A DNA stretch of 64,000 nt from Paenibacillus sp. NAIST15-1 (GCF_001894745.1 NZ_BBYF01000014.1:1-64000), one strand, 5' to 3'; positions 9,767-19,900 are shown, counted from the stretch's first letter. Notes: generated from the sequence alone by a model not told the origin. A program made the numbers and translations.

Positions 9767-10756
9767 ATGACGTCTATTATCCTTGAAAATATGAAAATCG
9801 TACCGGAAACAAAAACGTTTATACATCATATCCATAGTGTACTGCTGGCCGGCGGGCTAACCAAGTATCCGAAGCATACGATTGCGTGTATGTCATCATT
9901 GGCCTTCCGTATGTCCGTTCATCGTCAGTTGGATGCTATATCTGTGACGGCCTATAACTGGCCTGCCGAACACTTCGTTGCTGCGGATTTGCTTGGTCTC
10001 TACTCAGAGACGTATGCAGGCTACAATACAGATCCGGTCTTCCCGGTCTCTCGTAAGTATGCAATCGAAGAAATGAAGCTTTCTCTACAAGAAGGTGTCG
10101 GACTCATTTATTGGCACGATCAGTACTACACGATCTATGGCTATGACGAAGCGCAGCAGTGTTTTTTCGCAGTAGATTCGTGCGGGAATAGCGGATGCAA
10201 GGAGTCTTATCAGACACTTGGGCAAACGGGAAATTCGTCGATTGTATTTATACAGCGGATATCCAAACGCAGCATTTCCATAGATGTACGTGATCTGATT
10301 ACGGAATCGCTGGTGCAGGCGATTTATAAATGGGAGCAGCATGATAGCATTTTGCCGCCTGAGCAATTTGCATGTGGCGAACAAGCTTATGATGCAATGA
10401 TAGAGGAAATCCAGTCGGGTACGGCGGATTGGAATGGGGCGGAGCAAACATTGTCCATGTATCGTACCTTCAAGCATTACATTGCTCGTTATTTGCATGA
10501 TATGAAGCAATCGATGGATGGGCTGGAGCAACTGGCAGAGAAATATCGAGTTCTAGCTGACTTATACGATGATATTGTTGCAATCCTCCGAAGATTACGA
10601 CACGACTGGAATGATGCGCATGAAGAGGGGCTATGTCACGAGATGGTGACCACTCTTATCTCTGCCCAACAAATTGAAAAAGATGCTATAGAAGCTATGA
10701 AACAGGTGGTGAAGGACGTTCGCGAAGCGCGCGGAGCCACACCACATTTACGATAA
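9767..10756 (+). CDS. C39/BtrH-like protein, tandem paralogue 2
   Basis: 329 aa from ATG 9767, with AGGTG about 8 nt upstream; the longer open frame (from 9614) runs back inside the previous gene. It aligns end to end with the preceding protein (HIHSVLLAGGL versus ALHAVLTGAGL; GLIYWHDQYYTIYGYDE versus GVVYWKPEFAVITGYDD). It also lacks the catalytic Cys. The 37-bp gap indicates an operon produced by tandem duplication. BtrH-type proteins act as acyl transferases in antibiotic assembly, but no carrier protein or NRPS gene is seen here. Confidence 0.6.
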   Translation: MTSIILENMKIVPETKTFIHHIHSVLLAGGLTKYPKHTIACMSSLAFRMSVHRQLDAISVTAYNWPAEHFVAADLLGLYSETYAGYNTDPVFPVSRKYAIEEMKLSLQEGVGLIYWHDQYYTIYGYDEAQQCFFAVDSCGNSGCKESYQTLGQTGNSSIVFIQRISKRSISIDVRDLITESLVQAIYKWEQHDSILPPEQFACGEQAYDAMIEEIQSGTADWNGAEQTLSMYRTFKHYIARYLHDMKQSMDGLEQLAEKYRVLADLYDDIVAILRRLRHDWNDAHEEGLCHEMVTTLISAQQIEKDAIEAMKQVVKDVREARGATPHLR

Positions 10757-10780
10757 TAGATACGAAAAAGGGGAAACGAA

Positions 10781-10972
10781 ATGGCTAAAACAAAACGCGG
10801 TAAAGCATTATGGAACGTTCCATCACATGGACGGGGAACATGCCCAGTGTGTGGAAGCACACGGATTAAAGTATTGTACACGCAAACAAAAAGCGATGGC
10901 ACATCTCTTAAAGTTTGCAAAAAATGTGTAAAAGCGACTCAATATCGAATTGATATGGCGTTATCTGGTTAG
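10781..10972 (+). CDS. Small zinc-ribbon protein
   Basis: 63 aa with two CxxC knuckles (CPVC at 21-24, CKKC at 46-49) and a basic N-terminus (MAKTKRGKALWN). AAGGGG precedes the ATG. The size and charge resemble ribosome- or RNA-associated zinc ribbons, but I cannot assign it to a named family. It lies 24 bp after the C39-like pair and before a strong terminator, so it closes that operon. Confidence 0.7.
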   Translation: MAKTKRGKALWNVPSHGRGTCPVCGSTRIKVLYTQTKSDGTSLKVCKKCVKATQYRIDMALSG

Positions 10973-11023
10973 TGGTTAGTGACTTAGTAGTTATGCTGTC
11001 TGTGCATGCAGAATCTTACCATC

Positions 11024-11057
11024 AACATCCTTGCCGATTAGGTAAGGATGTTTTTTT
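11024..11057 (+). terminator. Terminator of the C39-like/zinc-ribbon operon
   Basis: A 12-bp stem (11024-11035 with 11041-11052, one G-U) with a 5-nt loop runs into seven T residues. Confidence 0.85.
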
Positions 11058-11190
11058 GTAGATGACTTCGTTTAAAAGGGGGCGTTTTTTCTCCTTACTC
11101 GGATATATATGCTCTTGTATTCTGAAAAATTCTACAACAATTTTAAACGTGTCTATTCATTTTTGTCGAAAAATGACGATATATAGCTCA

Positions 11191-11218
11191 TTGACATAGA
11201 CTGATTGGTCAGTAAATA
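11191..11218 (+). promoter_or_regulatory. Promoter with a palindrome in its spacer, before the chemoreceptor gene
   Basis: TTGACA at 11191-11196 is followed by the semi-palindrome ACTGATTGGTCAGT at 11200-11213 and a weak -10 (TAAATA, 11213-11218). ACTGA/TCAGT half-sites resemble operators of TetR-type repressors. Most of the rest of the 10973-11303 gap shows nothing further beyond the terminator and the AGGGGG ribosome site before 11304. Confidence 0.45.
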
Positions 11219-11303
11219 CGGACAAGGTTTATAGGCAATAAGGATTCGAATGGAAAGAACTCCTGTATATAACCTGTTTGTCAGTCAACTAGGGGGCTAT
11301 TGA

Positions 11304-13049
11304 ATGAAAAACAAAGGCTTAGTGATGAAATCTATCATCGTCGTGACCGTTCTTCTTATGGTCATGTCTATTGTATTCATATCATCCTCATATATGATGG
11401 AGCGAAGAATCTATAATGATGAATTACTATCCCTTCATACTACGCTTACGAAGAATATCGAGATAGAAAAGGAGGGTATTGCAGGAGCTGCTAGCAAGCT
11501 CAAGTCAATGGATTCCTCACAATATGCAAAGGATAAGAATATTGTTTGGATTCAGGAGAGCTTGAACAGCATGGTACGCGACAATTTCATATCGAATTCG
11601 TACTTGCTTGCTCCCGGTTTCACGGAACGTGATGGAAAGTTCTATCTGAAGGTGCTTCAAGGCAACGATTCCTTCGTTGAATTAGGAAATGCGCCAGGAA
11701 GCGAGTATGAGATCAAGCCAGAGCTTGTCGATGCGATCCATGAGATGGAGCGGACAGGTGTTGGCTTTAGTGACATCTATGAAGATCTTGATGGCGAATG
11801 GATTACGGTGCTGAAGCCGATCAATAATGACAGGAATGAGACGATAGCGGTGTTTGCCGTAGATTTCAATAATAAGAAGATTGACGGCGATCTGAATGCC
11901 ATGTTGTGGGAAATTATTGGTATTGGCTCATCGATAGGTATCGTATTCATTATCGTGATTGCCTTCTTAATACGCCGATTAGTTCGGCCGCTTACACAGC
12001 TGTCCGTTCTGTCCACGAGAGTGGCGGCCGGTGACCTGACGGTATCTATTCCGGTTCGCTCGAAAGATGAAATCGGCGTTCTATCTGATAGTTTTAACAC
12101 GATGATTGCTCAAATCAAGCACTTGGTTACCAATGTCAAGACGACAGCTGATCAGGTCGCGGAATCGTCACAGCAACTAACGGTAATCGCCACGCAAACG
12201 TCTCAGTCTAGCTATGAAATATCCAATTCTATTCAAGAGGTTGCAACTGGTTCAGAATCGCAGATGCAAGGGGCTGAAGAAAGTAAGGCTGCTATGGAGG
12301 AAATTGCAATCGGCATCCAGCGGATCGCTGAATCATCCTCTGCCGTATCAGAACTGAGCATCGACGCAACAGAGTCGGTTGATCAAGGCAATCAGGTTGT
12401 CCAGCTGACGGTGAAGCAAATGGCACAGATCAGAAATTCCGTCAGTCGTTCTGAAGGGATTACGCAGTCTTTGTTGAAACAATCCGAGAAGATAGAGCAT
12501 ATCGTCAGTATCATTGGCAATGTAGCGGTGCAAACCAATCTATTGGCGCTCAATGCATCTATTGAAGCGGCACGGGCAGGCGAACATGGACGAGGCTTCG
12601 GCGTTGTTGCCCAAGAGGTGCGCAAGCTTGCAGAGCAAACGAAGGACTCTACGGAACAAATTGCTGAGATGCTGAATACGGTAATTGCACATACGAAGGA
12701 ACTGGCCGAAGCGATGGGAGAAAATACGGAGCAGGCTGAACAAGGTACCTTGATTGTGCAGGAGGCTGGGGAGCATTTCAACAAAATATGGACATCCGTG
12801 CAGCAGGTCACGGAGCAAATTCAAGAGGTATCGGCAGCCGCTGAAGAAATGTCTGCTGGAAGTGAGGAGGTTGCTGCCACTTTGGACAACCTTGCTACCC
12901 TAGCAAAGGATTCCTCACTGAATACACAGAGTGTTGCTGCATCGACCGAAGAGCAGCTTGCTATTGTGGAAGAAATATCGGATACAGCTACCTTATTGAA
13001 TCGCAAAATGCAAGATCTGCAAGAAGAACTTCGAATCTTTACGGTTTAA
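11304..13049 (+). CDS. Methyl-accepting chemotaxis protein with Cache-like sensor
   Basis: 581 aa. TM1 (about 8-28), an extracytoplasmic sensor of about 170 aa with a Cache-like look ([18 protein letters not shown]...[18 protein letters not shown]), TM2 (about 200-224), HAMP, then the helical signalling domain with the hairpin tip near 412-440 ([24 protein letters not shown], shown in part). It signals to CheA/CheW. The ligand cannot be inferred. AGGGGG lies upstream of the ATG. It is monocistronic, ended by the hairpin at 13057. Confidence 0.95.
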   Translation: MKNKGLVMKSIIVVTVLLMVMSIVFISSSYMMERRIYNDELLSLHTTLTKNIEIEKEGIAGAASKLKSMDSSQYAKDKNIVWIQESLNSMVRDNFISNSYLLAPGFTERDGKFYLKVLQGNDSFVELGNAPGSEYEIKPELVDAIHEMERTGVGFSDIYEDLDGEWITVLKPINNDRNETIAVFAVDFNNKKIDGDLNAMLWEIIGIGSSIGIVFIIVIAFLIRRLVRPLTQLSVLSTRVAAGDLTVSIPVRSKDEIGVLSDSFNTMIAQIKHLVTNVKTTADQVAESSQQLTVIATQTSQSSYEISNSIQEVATGSESQMQGAEESKAAMEEIAIGIQRIAESSSAVSELSIDATESVDQGNQVVQLTVKQMAQIRNSVSRSEGITQSLLKQSEKIEHIVSIIGNVAVQTNLLALNASIEAARAGEHGRGFGVVAQEVRKLAEQTKDSTEQIAEMLNTVIAHTKELAEAMGENTEQAEQGTLIVQEAGEHFNKIWTSVQQVTEQIQEVSAAAEEMSAGSEEVAATLDNLATLAKDSSLNTQSVAASTEEQLAIVEEISDTATLLNRKMQDLQEELRIFTV

Positions 13050-13056
13050 AAATGAA

Positions 13057-13093
13057 CAAGACTCCCTGCTCGCTGGAAGAGCAGGGAGTCTTG
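13057..13093. terminator. Bidirectional hairpin between the chemoreceptor and lysE
   Basis: A perfect 15-bp inverted repeat (13057-13071 with 13079-13093) lies between the convergent genes. The T tracts are modest on both sides. Confidence 0.75.
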
Positions 13094-13125
13094 CTTGTAT
13101 TACGTTCCTCATAAATGGATCGCAG

Positions 13126-13758
13126 TTATCCAATTACAGTCAGGCTACCGGTTAGCAGTTGAACCAACATGTATAGCGCAATCAACCAAATGGTAATCGC
13201 GGATATTTTGTTCAGCCAAGTGAGGATGCGGCCGTCAGCATCGATTTTGCGGGTAAAATGACCTGCTACAGCTAGTCCCAGGAACCACAGCCACGATACT
13301 GTGATACAGGCTATCGTAAACATCCACTTGAGTTCATCGGAATATTGCAAAGAGTTCGTTCCAATAACGCCAATCGTATCGAGAATCGCATGTGGATTCA
13401 GAAGAGAGACGGACATGGCGAACATCATTTGCTTCGGGATACTCATAGCATTCCCCTGATTGCCATTTAACTTGCTTGACGACTTCCACAGACTCCAACC
13501 CATATATAACAGAAAGAAGAATCCCAATAGATACAGCCCGAATTGAAGCCATTTCCACTTCCAGATGAATAGCGAGATACCTTGAACTGCGGCTAGAATA
13601 AGCAGGGTATCGCATAATGCAGCTGTTATCACGACAGGGATGGCCTTTATGAACGGCTTAGATAAAGCCCCTTGATTGAAAATAAACACATTTTGTGCGC
13701 CTAACGGCAATATAAGGCCAAGTGCGAGCAATATTCCGTGAACGAATGCCTCGACCAT
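13126..13758 (-). CDS. LysE/ArgO-type amino-acid exporter
   Basis: 210 aa and about six hydrophobic segments. The family motifs are GLILPLGAQNVFIFNQG (about 14-30) and NPHAILDTIGVIG (about 121-133). It exports basic amino acids such as lysine or arginine; the substrate here is inferred from family. GGAGGT precedes the ATG. It is divergent from a MocR regulator, and shared palindromes in the 156-bp intergenic region suggest the MocR protein controls it. Confidence 0.9.
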   Translation of the reverse strand: MVEAFVHGILLALGLILPLGAQNVFIFNQGALSKPFIKAIPVVITAALCDTLLILAAVQGISLFIWKWKWLQFGLYLLGFFFLLYMGWSLWKSSSKLNGNQGNAMSIPKQMMFAMSVSLLNPHAILDTIGVIGTNSLQYSDELKWMFTIACITVSWLWFLGLAVAGHFTRKIDADGRILTWLNKISAITIWLIALYMLVQLLTGSLTVIG

Positions 13759-13787
13759 TGATATCTACCTCCGTATGTCATCATCCA

Positions 13788-13878
13788 TAGAACCGGTTCT
13801 AAGACAATATCATAACGCAGCAATTTACAATTGTCCCCGACCATTTGGTTGAGTTCAAGACCAACCAAATTCTATAAT
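13788..13878 (+). promoter_or_regulatory. lysE-mocR divergent control region
   Basis: Contains a perfect 14-bp palindrome TAGAACCGGTTCTA (13788-13801), an inverted repeat ATTTGGTTG/CAACCAAAT (13843-13851, 13862-13870), and direct GACCA repeats 20 bp apart (13839 and 13859). The mocR promoter has -35 TTGAGT (13849) and -10 TATAAT (13873) with an 18-bp spacer, so the inverted repeat lies across it. MocR proteins commonly bind direct repeats. Confidence 0.6.
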
Positions 13879-13914
13879 AAGCTTATCAATCAACATGGTG
13901 CAGGAGAGGAACAT

Positions 13915-15393
13915 ATGCCAAAGACGTGCAGCATTGACTACAGCGATTGGAGACTCGAACGATCCTCATCGATCGCGCTGTATAAACAAATCGAGCATTA
14001 TATGAAATCTAAAATTTTGTCTATGGAATGGGAAGAGGGGGCGAGACTCCCTGCACAGCGTAAGCTTGCGAAGCAATTGGGTGTGAATCGCAGCACGCTG
14101 GTGGCGGCCTTGGATTGCTTGACTGATGCGGGGTTTATTGAAGGGAATAGCGGAGGGGGGACGGTTATAACGGACATGGCTCATCGTGTCGATAGCATGT
14201 CTCCTATTCTGCCGAATTGGAATGCGTATGTGGAAGAAGGCTCACATTATCCCAATTTACCGATTATTCAGACGATAAATAACATGGAGTTTTCTCCGCA
14301 AATGATTCGCATGGGCACGGGGGAGCTTGCCCCTGACTTATTGCCAACAAAAGAGATGGAGAAAACGATACGCGGTGCAATCGATCATGGAATATCACTT
14401 GGGTATGAACAGCCGCTTGGGCACTATCCGCTGCGAGAACAGCTCAGCAAGCAGTTGTCGGAGCAAGGCATCGAAGCCGCGCCTAATTCGATACTGATTG
14501 TCTCGGGGGCACTTCAAGCACTGCAGCTCATTGCAGCAGGCCTCGTTGGTCGTGGATCAACTATGCTCGTAGAGAAGCCCTCCTATTTATATTCTATTCA
14601 TGCCTTCCAATCGGCCGGACTAAAAATGGTTGGTGTACCAATGGATCAAGGCGGTATACAAGTGAATGCTCTGGAGCAGTATGCATTACGGTATAAGGCT
14701 TCGCTGCTGTATACGATACCAAGCTTCCATAATCCAACGGGTACGGTGATGGAGCAGGACAGAAGAGAAGCATTAATGAACATCAGCAATCGCATTGGAT
14801 TGCCGATTATTGAAGACAGTGCCTACGAAGCGTTATGGCTGGATGCCCCGGCGCCACGATCATTGAAGTCTATGGATGAGCATGGACAAGTGCTCTATGT
14901 GGGAACGATGTCCAAGTGTGTTTGCCCTGGCCTGCGAATGGGCTGGATTGTTGGTTCGCAGCAGGTGATAGAGCGCTTGGCAGATATTAAAATGCAGATG
15001 GATTACGGCTCCAGCTCATTATCGCAACAAGTTGCAGCGGAGTGGCTCCGATCGGGCCTTCACGAGGCGCGCATTCAATACATTCGTGCTCAGCTGCGTT
15101 TGCGAAGGGACTTTTTGCTTGATCAGTTGAAACAGCATTGGTCATCTTTTGCAGCATGGAGAGTTCCCCAAGGCGGTTTTTACATATGGGTGACCATGGA
15201 TAAGTCTATTGCAATCGAAGCCTTGTTCAAGCATGCACTTGCTTGTGGAATTCTGCTGAATCCAGGTTATATCTATGATCGCTCAAGCAAGCATCAACTC
15301 CGACTATCGTACGCTTACGCAAGCTTTGAAGAAATGGAGCGAGCTATCCATTTGATTGCGATGTGGGTAAAGAATAAGAATGTCACCGAATGA
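13915..15393 (+). CDS. MocR-family regulator (GntR wHTH and aminotransferase fold)
   Basis: 492 aa from ATG 13915, after GGAGAGG. A GntR winged helix at about 20-85 (ARLPAQRKLAKQLGVNRSTL) is joined to a PLP-dependent fold-type-I aminotransferase domain. The Schiff-base lysine lies in GTMSKCVCPGLRMGW. Such regulators sense PLP or PLP-amino-acid adducts. The divergent LysE exporter is the probable target, in addition to itself. The first 28 codons of the longer open frame overlap the promoter and are not used. Confidence 0.93.
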   Translation: MPKTCSIDYSDWRLERSSSIALYKQIEHYMKSKILSMEWEEGARLPAQRKLAKQLGVNRSTLVAALDCLTDAGFIEGNSGGGTVITDMAHRVDSMSPILPNWNAYVEEGSHYPNLPIIQTINNMEFSPQMIRMGTGELAPDLLPTKEMEKTIRGAIDHGISLGYEQPLGHYPLREQLSKQLSEQGIEAAPNSILIVSGALQALQLIAAGLVGRGSTMLVEKPSYLYSIHAFQSAGLKMVGVPMDQGGIQVNALEQYALRYKASLLYTIPSFHNPTGTVMEQDRREALMNISNRIGLPIIEDSAYEALWLDAPAPRSLKSMDEHGQVLYVGTMSKCVCPGLRMGWIVGSQQVIERLADIKMQMDYGSSSLSQQVAAEWLRSGLHEARIQYIRAQLRLRRDFLLDQLKQHWSSFAAWRVPQGGFYIWVTMDKSIAIEALFKHALACGILLNPGYIYDRSSKHQLRLSYAYASFEEMERAIHLIAMWVKNKNVTE

Positions 15394-15410
15394 TAGGGTG
15401 TCAAAAGTAT

Positions 15411-15463
15411 TTGACATAAGACTATTGATCATTATAATAAAAGATGTAAAATGTTTTTTACAT
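15411..15463 (+). promoter_or_regulatory. Promoter and operator of the small XRE regulator
   Basis: TTGACA (15411-15416), 16-bp spacer, TATAAT (15433-15438), then a perfect inverted repeat ATGTAAAA/TTTTACAT (15444-15451, 15456-15463) just downstream of the start of transcription. This is a classic position for repression by the encoded HTH protein. Confidence 0.7.
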
Positions 15464-15483
15464 TTGAGGAGATAGAACTCGTT

Positions 15484-15687
15484 ATGAAAAACAAGATTTC
15501 AGAGCTGCGCAAGCGAATGGGCATGTCACAGCAAGAACTGGCTCAGCGGTGTGAAGTGAGTCGGCAGACGATTAACGCGATTGAGAATGATAAGTATGAT
15601 CCAACCTTAGCGCTAGCGTTCAAGCTGTCACGAACGTTAGAGGTCACAGTCGATCAGCTGTTTACTTATGAGGAGGCATCACGATGA
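15484..15687 (+). CDS. Small XRE/Cro-type HTH regulator
   Basis: 67 aa, essentially one Cro/C1 helix-turn-helix (SQQELAQRCEVSRQTINAIE) plus a short C-terminus (TVDQLFTYEE), like the YozG/YgzD group found with small membrane proteins. ATG 15484 is used; GAGGAG precedes it, and the upstream ATG at 15451 lies in the operator. Its TGA overlaps the ATG of the next gene. Confidence 0.9.
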   Translation: MKNKISELRKRMGMSQQELAQRCEVSRQTINAIENDKYDPTLALAFKLSRTLEVTVDQLFTYEEASR

Positions 15688-15887
15688 GAAAGCAAGATGA
15701 AATGGAACGTTATCATAATGACAAGTCAGCGAAGAACGGCTACATGTTCTATACGATCGCATTGCTGCTGTGGGGGCTGTATGATTTTACTGTCAAGGGG
15801 AATAGCGGATTGCAATTTACTATCCTATTAATCGGGAACGCCATCTTCCTATGGACACGCGTCTACTATAAGCGAAAAGTGATGTAA
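15684..15887 (+). CDS. Small two-TM membrane protein coupled to the XRE regulator
   Basis: 67 aa with a charged N-terminus and two hydrophobic segments (about 20-36 and 42-58). It is translationally coupled to the regulator gene (ATGA overlap; GAGGAGG upstream). Pairs of a 70-aa Cro-type regulator with a small integral membrane protein are frequent in Bacillales, and the membrane protein may modulate the regulator. Function unknown. Confidence 0.75.
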   Translation: MRKQDEMERYHNDKSAKNGYMFYTIALLLWGLYDFTVKGNSGLQFTILLIGNAIFLWTRVYYKRKVM

Positions 15888-16069
15888 TAATTACCGTGAA
15901 AAATCGATGAGATAGGGTCACTTATCTAATCATATAAACTTAATTATTGTAAACTAAAATAAATAATGATGAAGATTGAACGTAAGGATCGTCTCAACCG
16001 TACTATAGATACTTTATGATTCATTATGGGTTTCCGTCTAGAAAAGGCGGTTGAGGAGGAGTATTGACG

Positions 16070-16402
16070 ATGATTATCGTAACAACAGAGCAAGTGGCCA
16101 ATTATGAAGTAAAGGAAGTACTCGGTACAGCATTCGGACTGACCGTTCGCGCACGAGGGTTGGGGAAGGATATCGCTGCTGCATTCAAAGGATTGGTAGG
16201 AGGCGAAATCACTCAATATACGGAAATGCTAGAGGATGCACGGAAGCAAGCGCTGGATCGCTTAGTAGCGAACGCACAAGCGATGGGTGCGGATGCTGTC
16301 ATTATGGTGCGTTTTGACTCTGGTGAAGTCGGAACCAATATGAGTGAAATTGTTGCATACGGCACGGCTGTAACGCTTCGGCCTAATCGTGAAGTAAGAT
16401 GA
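16070..16402 (+). CDS. YbjQ family protein (UPF0145)
   Basis: 110 aa from ATG 16070, eight bases after GGAGGAG; an in-frame TTG at 16064 is too close. The full-length YbjQ signature is present (GTAFGLTVRARGLGKDI, EARKQALDRL-like helix, GADAVIMVRFDS). The fold is a homopentameric putative heavy-metal-binding domain; its physiological role is unsettled. Confidence 0.92.
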   Translation: MIIVTTEQVANYEVKEVLGTAFGLTVRARGLGKDIAAAFKGLVGGEITQYTEMLEDARKQALDRLVANAQAMGADAVIMVRFDSGEVGTNMSEIVAYGTAVTLRPNREVR

Positions 16403-16623
16403 TAACGTTTTTGATTGTTTATTTTTCATTGCAGCTGTTCTTTTTTATCGTATTTCTTATTGTCTCAGCTATCCGAGATCGCCGTCACCAAGCGAATGAA
16501 CATGAACATGTGCCGGAAGGCTTCGAGAAGACTTCGGAAGTTAGTATCGACCCGTCAACAGGGAAAAAGGTAACGGTTTATTACAATCCGCGCACAGGAC
16601 AGCGATGGTACCGCGTGGAGTAA
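16399..16623 (+). CDS. Small single-TM protein coupled to the YbjQ gene
   Basis: 74 aa with one N-terminal transmembrane segment (about 3-24), then a soluble tail ending in TVYYNPRTGQRWYRVE. The ATG overlaps the stop of the YbjQ gene (ATGA), so they are coupled. Not recognised beyond this. Confidence 0.75.
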   Translation: MITFLIVYFSLQLFFFIVFLIVSAIRDRRHQANEHEHVPEGFEKTSEVSIDPSTGKKVTVYYNPRTGQRWYRVE

Positions 16624-16689
16624 CAATAGAAGGATGCAATCTACGAATGAACAATCTTGTTAACGTGGTTGCTTTCAATAGCCAGATAC

Positions 16690-16787
16690 CTCGATACTCA
16701 AGTAATACCCTAGCGTTGGCTAGGCTGGTTCGTAAGTCGTAACGGTACTTATGAGTTAGCACTGCCAGCTGCTGGGGTATTTTTATT
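16690..16787 (+). ncRNA. Structured intergenic element ending in a terminator-like stem
   Basis: The AATACCC/GGGTATT pair closes a region with internal hairpins (TAGC/GCTA; TAAGT/ACTTA; GCTGG/CCAGC) and is followed by TTTTTATT. It sits between the YbjQ operon and the GHL10 gene. It could be a multi-branched terminator of the upstream operon or a small structured RNA; I do not recognise a known riboswitch class. Confidence 0.35.
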
Positions 16788-16992
16788 AATTCTCAGCCAC
16801 AGAGAACAGTGATATAGAATTACGTCCCCAGTCCTATTCATTAGACAAAAGTATACTTTTGTCGCTATATACATTCGGTTTGAAATATTTTAAACTTAAA
16901 CTGCTTCAAAGATTGAAATAAAATTTCATTCATCTAGAGCCGACATACGATGATGTTCTCATTACTCGATATCCAAAGGGAGGGAATTAACA

Positions 16993-19900
16993 TTGTATTT
17001 TGCAAAGAACCGGGCTCGTATCTTACTCATGTCGATGATGTCGGTCGTGCTTATGTTCAGCACAATTGTAAACGCTTCCGCAATGAGTTCCTCTGATTTG
17101 TCCTCTTCATCCTTATCGTCATCTGAAGCGCAGGCAGAACCGCTCGCATCAGGCAGTACGGCTTCATCCCAGATTATTGAAGACTTCGAGCAGCTTCAAC
17201 AGCTGTCTGCAACCTCAGTAAGAGTAGTCCCTGGTTCTGTTAAGGCGGTTCTAACCTCACGACCGGAACCGGTACAACATGATGAACATGCAGTAAAGCT
17301 TACCTATAATTTCACGGAAACGACGGGAACATCAGCGGCTTATCTGAATTTCTTGAACGCATCTGGGGGAGTAGGGCGTGAGATAAAAGGATATCCATCT
17401 TCAATCGGAGTGTGGGTGTATGGGGATGGAAATAAGCACTGGCTGCGAGGCCAACTGCAGGATGCAAGCGGAGCGAAGCCCACGATTGACCTTACTACTA
17501 GCAGCGGGCTCAGCTGGAATGGCTGGAAGTACGTTACTGCGAGTTTGCCTACTAATCTTGTTCAGCCTATCAAATTGAATCAGCTCTATGTGGTAGAAAC
17601 GAATGATCGGAATAAAAATAGCGGCGCTATTTATTTTGATAGCCTGCGAGCTTTCTATGGATCGACAAATATATATGAGCTAACGATGATCGGCTTGCCT
17701 CCTTTGCAGGTAGGAGAGACAAAACGGGTTCAGGTGTTAGCGACTTCTGCTGGTGAAGCAGAACAAGTAGATGTGACGAAGGAAGCCGTACTTATCAGTG
17801 ATGATCCTTCCATTGTCGCTGTAAATCCAGACAATTCACTTACTGCTGTGGCCGAAGGGCGCACAAGACTAACGGCTCGCTACATGCAAGCACCAGAATC
17901 CGTAGTTGATGTAGTCGTCAGCCAAGCCGCTCCAGTCATTCAGCAGTTGAACTTGTATGGAGCACCAGCTATGGAGATAGGTGAGCGCGTGAAGACCCAT
18001 ACATTTGCGCGATATGAAGGTGCTGCGAAGCCTGTATCCATGCTGGAAGGAGTTAGCTACAATAGCAGCAATCCGGAGGTTGCTTCCATTGATGCAGCTG
18101 GTATGGTCACTGCACAAGCGAACGGAACGACTGTTATGCGGGCGGTATATGGCGAATTCTCCTCCGCTTATGAATTGAAGGTATCCGTGCCTCAGCCGAA
18201 GCTGGAACGACTTGAGCTGACCGGCTTGCATGCAATGACTATCGGTGAGTCGCTGCAAGGGAAGGTGACAGCATACTATTCCGATGGCTCTTCCTCAGAA
18301 GTATCGACAGGCGTTGTGTTCAAATCCAGTCAGCCGCACAATGCAACGATAGATGCTAGCGGGAACGTCATGGCTCTTCAAGTAGGCATTAGCTCCATAA
18401 CTGCTGCTTACGGAGGCAAGACTGCTGATTTCACACTTGTCGTGAACAAGGATACAATCCTGCCTAAGCGGCAATTGCGAGCAGCTTGGATTGCTTCCGT
18501 CGTCAATATTGATTGGCCGCGTGAAGGCGTAGTTACGGAAAGAGAGCAGAAGCAAGACTTTGTAAATCTTCTCAATGAATTAGAAACAGCAGGCATGAAT
18601 GCTATTGTGATGCAAATTAAACCGACTGCAGATGCCTTCTATCCGTCTAAATATGCACCTTGGTCGGAGTGGCTCACTGGCGTACAGGGCAAGGATCCTG
18701 GCTATAACCCGCTTCAATTCATGATTGATGAAGCACACAAGCGCAATATGGAATTCCACGCATGGTTCAATCCGTATCGTGTAAGTATGCAGCCAGATAT
18801 CAACAAGTTAGTTCCCGACCATCCTGCAAGATTGCATCCAGATTGGGTAGTTTCTTATGGCGGCAAGCTCTACTTCAATCCAGGGGTGCCGGAAGCGAAG
18901 CGATTCGTAATGGACAGCATCATGGAGGTCGTCAACAATTATGACATTGACGCGGTTCATTTCGACGATTACTTCTATCCGTATAAGGTGGATGGGGTAG
19001 AGTTCCCTGATCGCGCGACCTACCAGCAGTATGGAGCTGGTTTCTCCGATATTACGGACTGGAGACGCAATAATGTGAATACCTTCATTGAGGAATTGTC
19101 CAATGAAATGAAGCAGGCGAAGCCTTATATGAAATTTGGCATTAGCCCATTCGGCGTATGGCGCAACAAAGCGACAGATCCGACAGGCTCGGATACAACA
19201 GCTGGGGTTCAGAATTATGATGACCTCTATGCAGATACACGCTTGTGGATTCAAAAGGGATGGATTGATTACATTACGCCACAGATATACTGGTATTTTG
19301 GCTTTACTCCTGCAGCCTTCGAGAAGCTTGTGGATTGGTGGGTGAAGGAAACAGAAGGAACACATACCCAGCTCTATGTCGGTCACGCCGATTACAAGGT
19401 GAATGATCCGAACACGCCAGCCTGGCTCAATCCCGATGAGCTTCCAAATCAATTGAAATACCTGCTCAACTTCGATACGGTGAAGGGGAGCATGCATTTC
19501 AGCACCGTCGATATTCTCAATAATCCGCTTGGGTTGAAGGATCGACTAAGCGGGGACAGTTACCGGTATAAAGCCCTTGTGCCAGAGATGCCGTGGCTTC
19601 CAGCCAATACTCCATCTGCACCGAAGCTTACAACTGCACATGTCACCGATAAAGGAGTTCACCTGTCATGGGAGGACGTTTCGAACAGCTCGGCTGCTTA
19701 CTATGTGATCTATCGGGCAGAGGGCAGCGAGTCGATGAATGTCAATGATCCGAAGCAAATCGTGAAGACTATCCGTAAAATGAACGGCGCATATCAATTT
19801 TACCTAGATACGACAGGTGAGCCAGGCAAACAATATACGTATGCGGTTACGGCGGCTGACCGTCTGCACAACGAGAGTGCGCCTAGCCAATCCAAATGGA

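Noticed and set aside
8719..10756. Active C39 bacteriocin-processing peptidases
   Set aside because: No N-terminal catalytic Cys, no fused ABC exporter and no precursor peptide gene nearby.
11150..11187. SigD promoter for the first chemoreceptor gene
   Set aside because: A GACGATAT -10-like element exists, but no TAAA lies at the required distance; the TTGACA promoter downstream is better.
18808..19497. 229-codon minus-strand open frame
   Set aside because: Lies within the GHL10 catalytic domain; composition typical of an antisense shadow.
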